Source: an uncultured Paludibacter sp.
GTDB lineage: Bacteria; Bacteroidota; Bacteroidia; Bacteroidales; Paludibacteraceae
Length of the DNA stretch: 64,000 nt
Direction of reading: 5' to 3'
Assembly (NCBI GenBank): GCA_937897985.1
Contig: CALCBD010000005.1
Coordinates: forward strand, 62,001-126,000
The first letter of the stretch is position 1. Each line of letters opens with the position of its first letter. This document shows positions 9,844 to 18,021 of this stretch, piece after piece. A model generated the notes under the pieces. That model did not search any database. It was not told where the DNA came from and saw only the letters and a list, made by a program, of their open reading frames with translations. The position numbers were made by a program, and so were the translations under genes.

Positions 9844-12549
9844 ATGAGAAAAATAGTATTTTTCACTTTATTATCAGCATTTTATCTTTCCGGAATTTCA
9901 CAAACAAAAACTATGATTGTGTATAAAAACGGTATAAAGTGTTACGAAGGTCTGGTTTCAACAACCGATAGTTTGTTGTTTGTAGCTACCGACACTGTGA
10001 AAGATGTGGATGGAAATACTTATCGCACACTAAAAATCGGCAACAAGCTGTGGATGATTGATAACCTGCGTACCACGAGGCTCAACGACGGAACTGTTAT
10101 CCCGAATGCGGGAACCGATAATATGAAATATGCCAATGGTATAAGCGGGGCATTAAGAACAACTCCTGCTTTTTCGTGGCACAACAATACCGAAGCTAAT
10201 AAATACATATACGGTGGATTATACAACTGGTATGCTGTGGAAACTCAGAAATTAGCTCCTTCGGGATGGCGTGTGGCTACTAAGGAAGACTGGTCGGAGC
10301 TGGAAAATTATCTGGCTGCAAATGGTTACAACTATGATGGAAGTAAAACAACCGACGGCACGGTTACAAAAATTCTGAAGTCGATGTCGTCCGATTTATA
10401 CTGGAGTTCAGCTACTGTAAAAGGAGCTGTGGGTAATAACATCAAATCGAATAATAAATCGGGGCTGTCATTATGTCCGGGTGGATACCGGGACGGACTA
10501 AATTTTGGCGAAACGGGAAATACTGCCGGTTACTGGACTTTATCGCAGTTCGACAATCTGACATCAAACAACCGCTATTTTACAGTCAACGATACAGCTA
10601 TGGTACAGACCCGGACCGATATAAAACAAACAGCTTATGCCATCCGCTGTGTAAAGGATGTTCCGGTAAGTCCGGTAGCAGGTATTATAACCGATGCCAC
10701 TATCGCGAGTCTCAATGCGGGATTTATTACCCGCCGTGATGCGGCTTTTGAATCGCTGAGGGCTGCATCACTGGTAGTTGCACCACTCGATTACACTTAC
10801 CAGACAGCAACCGGATGTCCGATGAGCAGGGCTTTCAGCTATTCACTGTCCGACTTTGCTTTTAAATCGCTTTGGCTCAATGCCAATGTCGATCAGGCCA
10901 ATGCCGCATTGGTTCAGAATGCCGATTTTTATCTCAATAACCCGACTTATCTCAGGGATCGCGACAGCTTTTACTGGTCGGCCGATGAATGGCTCAGATT
11001 GCTGGAATTTTTTGGTAGCAATGGTACGAAAGCTCCGGGGAGAATTACCGCTGCAACCGAAGCCAAACTTTACCAACTCATGTTTTTATACATGCAAACC
11101 TGGTCGCCTGCCGTTTCAACCCCGACAAATCCTCTGCCATATTCCGAATATATTGTAAGCAATACATGGAATGTGGATGGTTCCGAAAACCATCATGCCA
11201 TGCAGTTTTGCACGTATTGGCATTTCTGTAAATTATTGAAAAATAATGCTACCTACGCTTCACAAAAATTTCCTGATGGAACTTCTGCCGATCAGATATA
11301 CACGGCTCTTACCACTTATATCAAACACTGGATCGCAGAGCGTGCCAAAAAAGGCCTTTTCGTAGAAATGGCAAACGACGACTATAATCAGGAGACTCTA
11401 AAGGGCTTCTATAATATGTATGATTTTTCGCCTGATGCAGAACTCCGCGAATTGTCCGGAAAATTGCTCGATTTATACTGGGCAACATGGTCGCAGGAAC
11501 AGATAAAGGGAATGCGTGGTGGTGCAAAAGCCCGTGTCTACAGAGGAAATCAGAGCAATGGTTACGATGGGGAAGGAGGCCGTATTTTCGGATATAAAAT
11601 GGCTTATTATTATTTGGGTCTTACTGTTACCTGGCCTTTGGAAGGAGCACTTTTTTCGGCTGTTACCAGCGATTACCGTATGCCTGATGTGGTAATGGAT
11701 ATGTCGCTTACAAAATCCGAAATGGGTAAGTTTGAAATCAGGGAGCGACCGTTGGGACTGGCTGCTGACGGATATTTCGATACCAGCAAACCTTATTACA
11801 AACTTCGACAGGATTATGGAGGTATTGTTCGTTACAGTTATTGCACGCCCGATTTTATCATGGGTTCGATGCACATTGAAGCACGTCCGCAATCCGACTG
11901 GACAATGATAAGCAGTCAGAATCGCTGGCAGGGTGTGATTTTCGATGGTGATCCGTTTTGCCGGATTTTTCCTCAGGCTCAGACTACTTATCGTGCCTAT
12001 AATCAGCATTGGGGCGTACAAAGCAAAGGCTGTCTGATCAGTCAGGCACTTACATTAAGTTCGTATTCAAAGTACATTGATACCATGCGCGTTTATTTCA
12101 GTCCGCAGGGACTCACAAGCCGTTTGGAAAGAGGAGGCTGGGTATTTACGGTGAGTAAAGGTGCTTATGCAGCAGTGAAATGTGTAAACGGAACATACCA
12201 TTGGGATGTTGCGGGTGGACGATGGATGTATTTTGATAATCTTTATTCACCTGTAATTATTGAAGTTGGTCAGAAAGCCGACTATGCAAGTTATACCGCT
12301 TTTCAGGATAAAGTGCTGGCTTTGCCGCTTTCGTATGATGGTAATGTGTTGACTCACACAACTATATATGGCGACAATATGATTTTTTATGCCGATAAAT
12401 CCGGTTTACCAAAAATTAATAATCAACCGGTCGATTTGCATCCAACCTATGTGTTTGACAGCCCGTTTATAAAATCGGTATACGATAGCGGTGTAATAGT
12501 GATAACAAAGAACAAACGTAAATTGACGCTTGATTTCACCTTAAAATAA
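9844..12549 (+). CDS. FISUMP domain fused to a paralogue of the preceding toroid/sandwich protein
   Basis: The 901-residue protein begins with a signal peptide (~1-20). Residues ~55-272 form a FISUMP domain (DVDGNTYRTLKIGNKLWMID, RTTRLNDGT, GGLYNWYAVETQKLAPSGWR, SGLSLCPGGYRDG and a final AIRCVKD). After a short linker, ~280-901 is a second copy of the family encoded just upstream, with the same blocks (DRDSFYWSADEWLRLLEFFG, Asn449-His450-His451, AERAKKGLFVEMANDDY, SQNRWQGVIF, YRAYNQHWGV). The gap to the previous gene is 9 bases, so the two are co-transcribed and probably arose by tandem duplication followed by domain gain. FISUMP domains are common on Bacteroidota surface proteins and their function is poorly known. 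The enzyme role is inferred as for the neighbour. Confidence 0.75.
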   Translation: MRKIVFFTLLSAFYLSGISQTKTMIVYKNGIKCYEGLVSTTDSLLFVATDTVKDVDGNTYRTLKIGNKLWMIDNLRTTRLNDGTVIPNAGTDNMKYANGISGALRTTPAFSWHNNTEANKYIYGGLYNWYAVETQKLAPSGWRVATKEDWSELENYLAANGYNYDGSKTTDGTVTKILKSMSSDLYWSSATVKGAVGNNIKSNNKSGLSLCPGGYRDGLNFGETGNTAGYWTLSQFDNLTSNNRYFTVNDTAMVQTRTDIKQTAYAIRCVKDVPVSPVAGIITDATIASLNAGFITRRDAAFESLRAASLVVAPLDYTYQTATGCPMSRAFSYSLSDFAFKSLWLNANVDQANAALVQNADFYLNNPTYLRDRDSFYWSADEWLRLLEFFGSNGTKAPGRITAATEAKLYQLMFLYMQTWSPAVSTPTNPLPYSEYIVSNTWNVDGSENHHAMQFCTYWHFCKLLKNNATYASQKFPDGTSADQIYTALTTYIKHWIAERAKKGLFVEMANDDYNQETLKGFYNMYDFSPDAELRELSGKLLDLYWATWSQEQIKGMRGGAKARVYRGNQSNGYDGEGGRIFGYKMAYYYLGLTVTWPLEGALFSAVTSDYRMPDVVMDMSLTKSEMGKFEIRERPLGLAADGYFDTSKPYYKLRQDYGGIVRYSYCTPDFIMGSMHIEARPQSDWTMISSQNRWQGVIFDGDPFCRIFPQAQTTYRAYNQHWGVQSKGCLISQALTLSSYSKYIDTMRVYFSPQGLTSRLERGGWVFTVSKGAYAAVKCVNGTYHWDVAGGRWMYFDNLYSPVIIEVGQKADYASYTAFQDKVLALPLSYDGNVLTHTTIYGDNMIFYADKSGLPKINNQPVDLHPTYVFDSPFIKSVYDSGVIVITKNKRKLTLDFTLK

Positions 12550-12564
12550 TTTTTTTCGGATTGG

Positions 12565-12592
12565 TTTAAGGGTTTATCGCTCAGTAAGTGTC
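12565..12592 (+). promoter_or_regulatory. Spaced leader motif, copy 2
   Basis: TTTAAGGGTTT, nine bases, then TAAGTGTC, starting 16 bases after the previous stop. It is preceded by TCGGATTG (12556-12563), which also precedes copy 3. The rest of the 12550-12841 gap holds an AT-rich leader with a small CGGGAA-T-TTCCCG palindrome (12764-12776) and a -7-like TAACCTTG (12793-12800). Confidence 0.4.
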
Positions 12593-12841
12593 AATCAAAA
12601 GACGGAAGGTAAGAAAAACATTTATCAAACAGAATCAGGAATGTGTTTTTGCGGTGTTTAAAATCCGGAGTTTAAACAGTTTTTTGATAGTCCGAAAGAG
12701 CAGTTTTTTATTTTCAAATGATCAACAGTTTAAAAATAAGCCTGATTGTATTAAAGTTCTTCACGGGAATTTCCCGCATAATTATATTTTATTAACCTTG
12801 AATGAAGTGTTTCAAAGCACTAATTCTTAAAAAAACAATGT

Positions 12842-13351
12842 ATGAATAAAAACAATGTATTATCAAAAATTCCGCATTGTCTGCTTGTTGTTCTTCTGAC
12901 ATTCGGCATTGCGCTGACAGTCGAAGCTCAACAGGGCTTTTATGTGAGCTCGGCAGGCGGTACTTCCACTTCGTTTTCGTACAAAAATGTATCGAAATTA
13001 ACATTCCAGAATGAAATCATGACAACGGTGAGCCCTGCCGGAGTAGCAGGTCAGTCATTTGTGCTCAGTACAACGGCTGCCATTACTTTCGGCGACGTGA
13101 ACATCAGTGGTCTGAACGGAACTCTCAATGGCGATTCAAACATCAGGTTGTTTCCAACGCCGGCACTCACCAGCATTCATCTGACTGGAGCATCGGAAGG
13201 TGCACAGGTAACTGTTTTCTCGCTGACAGGTTCAAAAGTGATGCAGTTTGAAACAACTTCAACAGAACAAACCATCGATGTTAGTACTCTGAACAAAGGA
13301 ATTTATCTTTTACTTGTGGATGGACAAACATTCAAATTCAGTAAACTGTAA
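12842..13351 (+). CDS. Small secreted protein with T9SS type A sorting domain
   Basis: The 169-residue protein has a signal peptide (~1-30, ending VEAQQ). A short middle segment (~35-90) with GTSTSFSYKNVSKLTF resembles the 'key-value' strand pair often seen at the start of Bacteroidota T9SS proteins. A C-terminal sorting domain (~95-169) follows, with IRLFPTPALTSIHLTG, VTVFSLTGSKVMQF, an LNKGIYLLLVDG block and a basic-aromatic end (KFSKL). Little mature protein remains between signal and CTD, so it may be a minimal cargo or a relic of a larger one. It lies between two FISUMP genes in the same direction and appears to have its own upstream region. Confidence 0.78.
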   Translation: MNKNNVLSKIPHCLLVVLLTFGIALTVEAQQGFYVSSAGGTSTSFSYKNVSKLTFQNEIMTTVSPAGVAGQSFVLSTTAAITFGDVNISGLNGTLNGDSNIRLFPTPALTSIHLTGASEGAQVTVFSLTGSKVMQFETTSTEQTIDVSTLNKGIYLLLVDGQTFKFSKL

Positions 13352-13455
13352 ATTCATAGCAATTTTATTACATTCAGTTTTTTAATAAATAATTATTAAT
13401 CAGAGTATTCAATTCATTAATGATTTGAAATTGAATGCTCAAATACATTCTCAAT

Positions 13456-14367
13456 ATGAAAAAATTAATTCTCTCATTCATAGTTTTTATGACTTTGTGC
13501 ACCATAAGCATGGCGCAGTCCAAATCCCTTGTAATTTACAAAGGCGGAGTGAAAATGTTCGAACAACACATTTCAAATGTCGACAGTGTGGTTTTTAAAG
13601 CTACGCCCGATACCATTCACGATATTGATGGAAATGTATATCGTACAGTTACATTTGATCTGGGTGGTACCAAAATGACCTGGTTGGCCGACAACCTGAA
13701 AACCACAAGATTAAACGATGGTACTCCCATTTACAATGTGGTGAACGAAAATGCAAAGTATGAAGATGGAACATCATCCGGAAATTTCAGAATGACACCT
13801 GCCTATTGCTGGCACATGAACCAGACATACAACAAAAATATCTACGGAGCCATGTATAATCACCTGGCTATCGAAACCGGTAAATTAGCACCCAAAGGAT
13901 GGCATGTAGCTACCAATCAGGAATGGACCACTCTCGAAAACTATCTGGGTACCATAGCTGCCTGCAATAACGATGGTGTGGCAATGTACGATGGAACAGC
14001 TCTGAAAGTTGCCAAATCGATGGCAAGCCAGTTCACATGGACCTCTACTTCGTACTGGCAGGAAATTGGTAATAACCCTATGGCCAACAATGCTTCCGGT
14101 TTGGGATTGGTAGCATGTGGCTACCGCGATGGTACAGGTTGGGGACAGGTAGGTGCCAACGGATTCTACTGGACAGCAACTGTTAACCCTGCAAGTCCCG
14201 GCTCGGCTACTGTTGTCGGCTCGGCATACAGCCGGAATATTACTTCGGCTACACGCGGATTTGATCCTGCTGCTTCACCCACTGCCACAGGTATTACCAG
14301 CCAGATAAAACAAAACGGCATCCAGTTATTGTTTGGCGTTCGTTGTGTAAAAGATGCCGCACCCTGA
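13456..14367 (+). CDS. FISUMP-domain secreted protein
   Basis: The ATG at 13456 is preferred over 13435 because it places a typical signal peptide (MKKLILSFIV to SMAQ) at the N-terminus, giving 303 residues. After a short SLVIYKGGVKMFEQ strand segment, ~45-300 is one FISUMP domain (DIDGNVYRTV, DNLKTTRLNDGT, GAMYNHLAIETGKLAPKGWH, SGLGLVACGYRDGTGWG and a final GVRCVKDA). It is close to the N-terminal domain of the fusion protein at 9844, including the KTTRLNDGT and KLAPxGW blocks. No catalytic motif and no CTD are present. A strong terminator follows, so this probably ends the locus. Function unknown. Confidence 0.85.
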   Translation: MKKLILSFIVFMTLCTISMAQSKSLVIYKGGVKMFEQHISNVDSVVFKATPDTIHDIDGNVYRTVTFDLGGTKMTWLADNLKTTRLNDGTPIYNVVNENAKYEDGTSSGNFRMTPAYCWHMNQTYNKNIYGAMYNHLAIETGKLAPKGWHVATNQEWTTLENYLGTIAACNNDGVAMYDGTALKVAKSMASQFTWTSTSYWQEIGNNPMANNASGLGLVACGYRDGTGWGQVGANGFYWTATVNPASPGSATVVGSAYSRNITSATRGFDPAASPTATGITSQIKQNGIQLLFGVRCVKDAAP

Positions 14368-14403
14368 TAATCAGGTCGTATCATAAATTACTTTCAGAAA
14401 ATT

Positions 14404-14431
14404 CCCCAACAGATAATTCTGTTTGTTGGGG
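14404..14431 (+). terminator. Rho-independent terminator after the FISUMP gene
   Basis: CCCCAACA (14404-14411) pairs with TGTTGGGG (14424-14431), with a further internal ACAGA/TCTGT pairing, followed by a T-rich run. It lies 36 bases after the stop at 14367. Confidence 0.75.
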
Positions 14432-14451
14432 TTATTTCTTAACCTTCTGCT

Positions 14452-14834
14452 TTGAGTAACCAGTATTTCTGTTACCTTTTGATTAAATCATCACCGTTGT
14501 GCTTTCAGCACTTTTACGATGCCTTTCCAAATAAGGGGACCATATCATTAACCCGCCTGAATTCTACCGGTTTAAGAAATTCTGTTTGTAAAAACAACGA
14601 ACGTTACAGACTTTTTTGGGATGCAAAATCAGCTGAGTTAATTTTCGACAATATTGTTCAGGAAACTATCCCATTGAAGTGTACAATGTCAACGGAATGC
14701 TTTGCGCACGTTTCGTTGCCTGTCAATCTTCGAATACATTTCACTTTAAAAACTTTTCATCGGGCCTGTACATAATCAAAGTAAACGATACAAAACAACC
14801 GGCTGTACAAAAAATTACTGTCTTATTAAATTAG
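14452..14834 (+). pseudogene. Frameshifted remnant of a T9SS cargo gene (CTD fragment)
   Basis: In the frame ending at the TAG at 14832-14834, translation from about 14661 gives a sorting domain: PIEVYNVNGMLCAR, then FKNFSSGLYIIKVND and a terminal KITVLLN. This frame is closed by a stop just upstream. The continuation lies in another frame (open 14452-14775), where KSAELIFDN immediately precedes the same point, as in an intact CTD. A single frameshift near 14655-14661 joins them. No signal peptide or good start precedes it. I read it as the decayed 3' end of a lost secreted protein gene. Confidence 0.6.
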
Positions 14835-14862
14835 CCATCTATTGTTATAAATTAATACATAG

Positions 14863-14889
14863 TTGTCAGGTTAAGTCATTCTATCTTTG
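14863..14889 (+). promoter_or_regulatory. Candidate Bacteroidota promoter for the first beta-helix gene
   Basis: A -7 box TATCTTTG (14882-14889) with TTG at 14863-14865. The 16-base spacer is shorter than the usual 19-21, so the -33 box is uncertain. It would give a leader of about 190 bases before the start at 15089. Confidence 0.4.
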
Positions 14890-15088
14890 GCAAATAAATC
14901 AAATGATTTTCAATAAAATATTAAATAATCAAACGAATGAAGCCAATTAATAATCCGGCCGACTTTCAATAATAAATCAATCTATCATGAAAAAGCATGA
15001 ACACGAATGTTCACCTGAAAAAGAGTTCGCGAATACTTTCGGGAATGACAGACGGGTTTCATGTGAAAACTTTAAAAATTATTTACAC

Positions 15089-17659
15089 ATGAAAAAAATT
15101 ACATTAAAGACGGCCATTTTGGCTACAATTGCTCTGTTCGGATGGAGCGTGAATTCTTCATCGCAGGTAACGCTCATTTATCCTGATGCAACACCCAATG
15201 CAAGCTTTACAACCATTAAAGCGGCTTACGATTCAATTTTTTTCCCCAACCATCCCGGTGCTCATACCATTCGGATTGAAGGGACTTACAGTGCTGCTGC
15301 CGAGACTTATCCTGTAGTTTTTGGTTCCAAAACCGATGCAAGTGCGTCGAATAAAGTGACCATCAAACCGGCTACAGGTACTAAAATTGTTTTAGGACCT
15401 TCCAATCAAACGGTAATTGCTACGGGAGTAACATTTGCTTCGGGAGCGACCACAATCGAACTTGATGGAAAAATTACCAATGGCGATATATCGCAAATCA
15501 GCACATCATCGTACATTGCAGGTATAGGAGTTTACGCTTCTACCGAATTTAAAAAAGTCTCAGCAATTTCGGGAACAACTGTTACACTTTCAACCGGAAC
15601 TATAACAGCGGCAAGTGCAGCTGCCGGAAACCGTTTGTTTTTCGGGCCTGGACAAACCTGTGCTGTTAAATTCAGTGGTGCTAAATATGTGACTATCGAC
15701 GGTATTTCGCGCACTGATGCCAACACCGGTCTGACCATTCAGAATCCTAACAGCATTTATGCACAAACAATTTTCTTTGCCGGTAACTCGCAGTACAATA
15801 CCGTACAAAACTGTATACTTCGTGGTGCCAATCATTCCGGTGCCTGGAACAACGGATTTCAGGGTACCGTTTATTTTCAGGCCGGCACGGGTAATACCTG
15901 TTCGTACAATACCATCGACAACAACGATATTTGTGATATGAACGATCCGAATATCCCCTTTCCGATTGCTGCCATCCAAATGACGGCTGCAGGTGGCACA
16001 CATACCTATCAGACGATTTCGAACAATAATATTTACAATATTTCAAATCAGTATGCAGGTAACGGAACCTGTACTTTTATGCAATTCGGGTCTGAGGGTC
16101 TTGCAGTAGGACATTCGGTTCTGAACAACAAATTTTACTGGACTGCACCCACAACATTCTCCACTGCAGCTGTTAATTTTATCAACTGCGGAACATTGGG
16201 ATTAGGACATAAATTTGAAGGAAATACCATTGGTTATGCATCAGCTGAAGGTACAGGTACAGCATACCTTACTTTTTTAGGTTCGGGTGGAACAATTTAC
16301 GGAACTTCGAATCCGAAAAATTTTACCTGTAAAAACAATACAGTTGCTAATCTGAACATAACAGGAACAACAGGTACAAAAGCATTTGTGGGATTGCAAA
16401 TACCAGCAGCAACTTCCGGTGCAACTGCAAATCCTGACAACTGCTTCGGAAATACGGTAAAAGACATTGTGTTGAATTCAAATGGCGGAAACGGTACGTT
16501 ATACGGAATAATGCTTCCGGCAGCCCCTATCTATAATCTGGATATTAAAAACAATGTGGTGAAAAACCTGACCTGCCAATCGACAGGTGCAACTTATACA
16601 AATATAATCTATGGTTTATCGGCAAACTTTGCTTCTTCAGGAACTATCGCCATTAATTGTATAAGCAACGAATTCTCCGGTTTTACAGCAGGTAATGCAG
16701 GGTCATCGGCAGCAAATGTTATAACTGCTTTTATGTCGGGTGGTTGTAATGTGGGTTTCGAAAAGAATCTCATCTGCAATTTAAATACAATCAGTACGGG
16801 TACCGGTTCGCTTATTAAGGGTATTCGTCTGGCAATCAGCACAACAGATGGAAAACTGATTAAAAATAATATCATTCGTTTAGGTACAGATGTTACTTCC
16901 GATGCTGAAATCAGCGCCATTATCGATGAGGGTTTATCAAGTAACGGACATCCGCTCAACATTTATCACAATACAATTTATATTGGTGGTACATCGCAAA
17001 CCAAACCTTCACATTGCTTCAATCATTCAACAGGTGCAAACTATGGATTGATCTCGCTGAAGAATAATATATTCAGCAATGTCCGTAGCGGAGGCTCTGC
17101 TTATAATCAGGTGTATAACCTGCTTGCAACCAACGAAATATATTCATCGGAATATAACCTTTATCAATACGGTACCCGTTTTGCCACCATTCCGGATGTT
17201 CAGACCACACTGGGTGACTGGAATATTCTTAACCTCGATTTCGAAACCGGAAGTAAAGATAATCAGGATCCGAAATTTACAGATGCCAATGCAACAATAC
17301 CTGATATGCACCTGACTTCAGGTTCACCGGCCGATGCCGCAGGCCTGAATCTCTCTGCCACGGTTGCCGATGATTTTTATGGCAACGACCGCTCTGCACT
17401 TTCACCTCACGATTTGGGAGCTATTGCTTATTATGTGGCAACTGCAACCGGATCGGTTTCTGCTGACAATTTGGTTTTTGCAGTCGACGGGAATATTGTT
17501 TTCAAAAATCTGTCGGGTAAAAATGCCGCAGTTTATTCGTTCTCAGGTCAATTGCTGAAATCAGTTCAGCTTTCATCCGACTTTGTATCCATTCCTGTTG
17601 CCAAAGGTTTGTACCTCGTCAATGTTAATGGTGAAGTCACAAAAGTAATGTTGAAATAA
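15089..17659 (+). CDS. Secreted right-handed beta-helix protein with T9SS CTD
   Basis: The ATG at 15089 is chosen because it begins a standard signal peptide (MKKITLKTAIL to NSSSQ); the longer frame from 14987 adds 34 polar residues. The 856-residue product has an N-terminal cap with TTIKAAYDSIF (~30-60), then many parallel beta-helix (PbH1) turns to ~720 (YVTIDGISRTD, NTVQNCILRGANHSG, ISNNNIYNISN, LDIKNNVVKNL, NIYHNTIYIGGTSQ). A DxxGNDRSALSPHDLGA block follows, and then a type A sorting domain (~785-856, AAVYSFSGQLLKSV, GLYLVNVNG, KVMLK). Such helices occur in pectate or alginate lyases and adhesins. I cannot pick catalytic residues, so the activity is open. It is a close paralogue of the N-terminal half of the next gene. 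Confidence 0.85.
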   Translation: MKKITLKTAILATIALFGWSVNSSSQVTLIYPDATPNASFTTIKAAYDSIFFPNHPGAHTIRIEGTYSAAAETYPVVFGSKTDASASNKVTIKPATGTKIVLGPSNQTVIATGVTFASGATTIELDGKITNGDISQISTSSYIAGIGVYASTEFKKVSAISGTTVTLSTGTITAASAAAGNRLFFGPGQTCAVKFSGAKYVTIDGISRTDANTGLTIQNPNSIYAQTIFFAGNSQYNTVQNCILRGANHSGAWNNGFQGTVYFQAGTGNTCSYNTIDNNDICDMNDPNIPFPIAAIQMTAAGGTHTYQTISNNNIYNISNQYAGNGTCTFMQFGSEGLAVGHSVLNNKFYWTAPTTFSTAAVNFINCGTLGLGHKFEGNTIGYASAEGTGTAYLTFLGSGGTIYGTSNPKNFTCKNNTVANLNITGTTGTKAFVGLQIPAATSGATANPDNCFGNTVKDIVLNSNGGNGTLYGIMLPAAPIYNLDIKNNVVKNLTCQSTGATYTNIIYGLSANFASSGTIAINCISNEFSGFTAGNAGSSAANVITAFMSGGCNVGFEKNLICNLNTISTGTGSLIKGIRLAISTTDGKLIKNNIIRLGTDVTSDAEISAIIDEGLSSNGHPLNIYHNTIYIGGTSQTKPSHCFNHSTGANYGLISLKNNIFSNVRSGGSAYNQVYNLLATNEIYSSEYNLYQYGTRFATIPDVQTTLGDWNILNLDFETGSKDNQDPKFTDANATIPDMHLTSGSPADAAGLNLSATVADDFYGNDRSALSPHDLGAIAYYVATATGSVSADNLVFAVDGNIVFKNLSGKNAAVYSFSGQLLKSVQLSSDFVSIPVAKGLYLVNVNGEVTKVMLK

Positions 17660-17708
17660 ATGTAAATACGGGCCTTTTGATCGGTTCGGTGTAAGTTTTA
17701 TAACTAAT

Positions 17709-17739
17709 GTGAGGGTTTCACTCCGGGTGAAATCCTCAC
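17709..17739 (+). terminator. Terminator after the first beta-helix gene
   Basis: GTGAGG and TTTCAC pair with GTGAAA and CCTCAC around a short loop, 50 bases after the stop at 17659. The downstream T tract is weak. Confidence 0.6.
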
Positions 17740-17832
17740 AATTCAACAATATGAACCTTAAAAATTGTAACAGTTATAATTTTGAACCCGTATTCGTATT
17801 TTTTTATACACTTCCGCTTGATTTTCATATCA

Positions 17833-17840
17833 TATATTTG
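17833..17840 (+). promoter_or_regulatory. -7 box TATATTTG upstream of the large beta-helix gene
   Basis: TATATTTG matches the Bacteroidota -7 consensus TAnnTTTG. No -33 TTG lies at ideal spacing (the nearest is 17818-17820). It implies a leader of about 175 bases before the start at 18022. That leader contains a potential TCGGATTG/CAATCCGA pairing (17861-17868 with 17922-17929) and the spaced motif at 17910. Confidence 0.4.
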
Positions 17841-17909
17841 CCAAAATTATTAGCATAATGTCGGATTGTCAATCAAATTTCACAAAAGGTTTGAAATTCT
17901 CCATACTTT

Positions 17910-17937
17910 TTTAGGGGCTTTCAATCCGATAAGTGTC
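17910..17937 (+). promoter_or_regulatory. Spaced leader motif, copy 3
   Basis: TTTAGGGGCTT, nine bases, then TAAGTGTC, inside the presumed leader and 84 bases before the start at 18022. The nine spacer bases include CAATCCGA, which can pair with TCGGATTG at 17861-17868. Confidence 0.4.
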
Positions 17938-18021
17938 AATAATTTAATCAGTTTAATTTACGGTATTAATATTAACCAGAATCCGGAGCATAAGCAATCC
18001 ACGATTCAACAAAAATTTAAT

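Noticed and set aside
11473..12021. 182-codon open frame on the minus strand
   Set aside because: It lies wholly inside the FISUMP-fusion gene, has no signal or family match, and reads as a shadow of the coding strand.
12588..12830. 80-codon open frame in the gap before 12842
   Set aside because: No ribosome binding site, signal or homology; it overlaps the spaced leader motif and the probable promoter region.
15590..16003. 137-codon minus-strand open frame in the beta-helix gene
   Set aside because: Shadow of a repetitive coding region with no independent support.
17866..18021. N-terminal 52-residue extension of the large beta-helix protein
   Set aside because: The ATG at 18022 starts a canonical signal peptide and the upstream part overlaps the leader motif.
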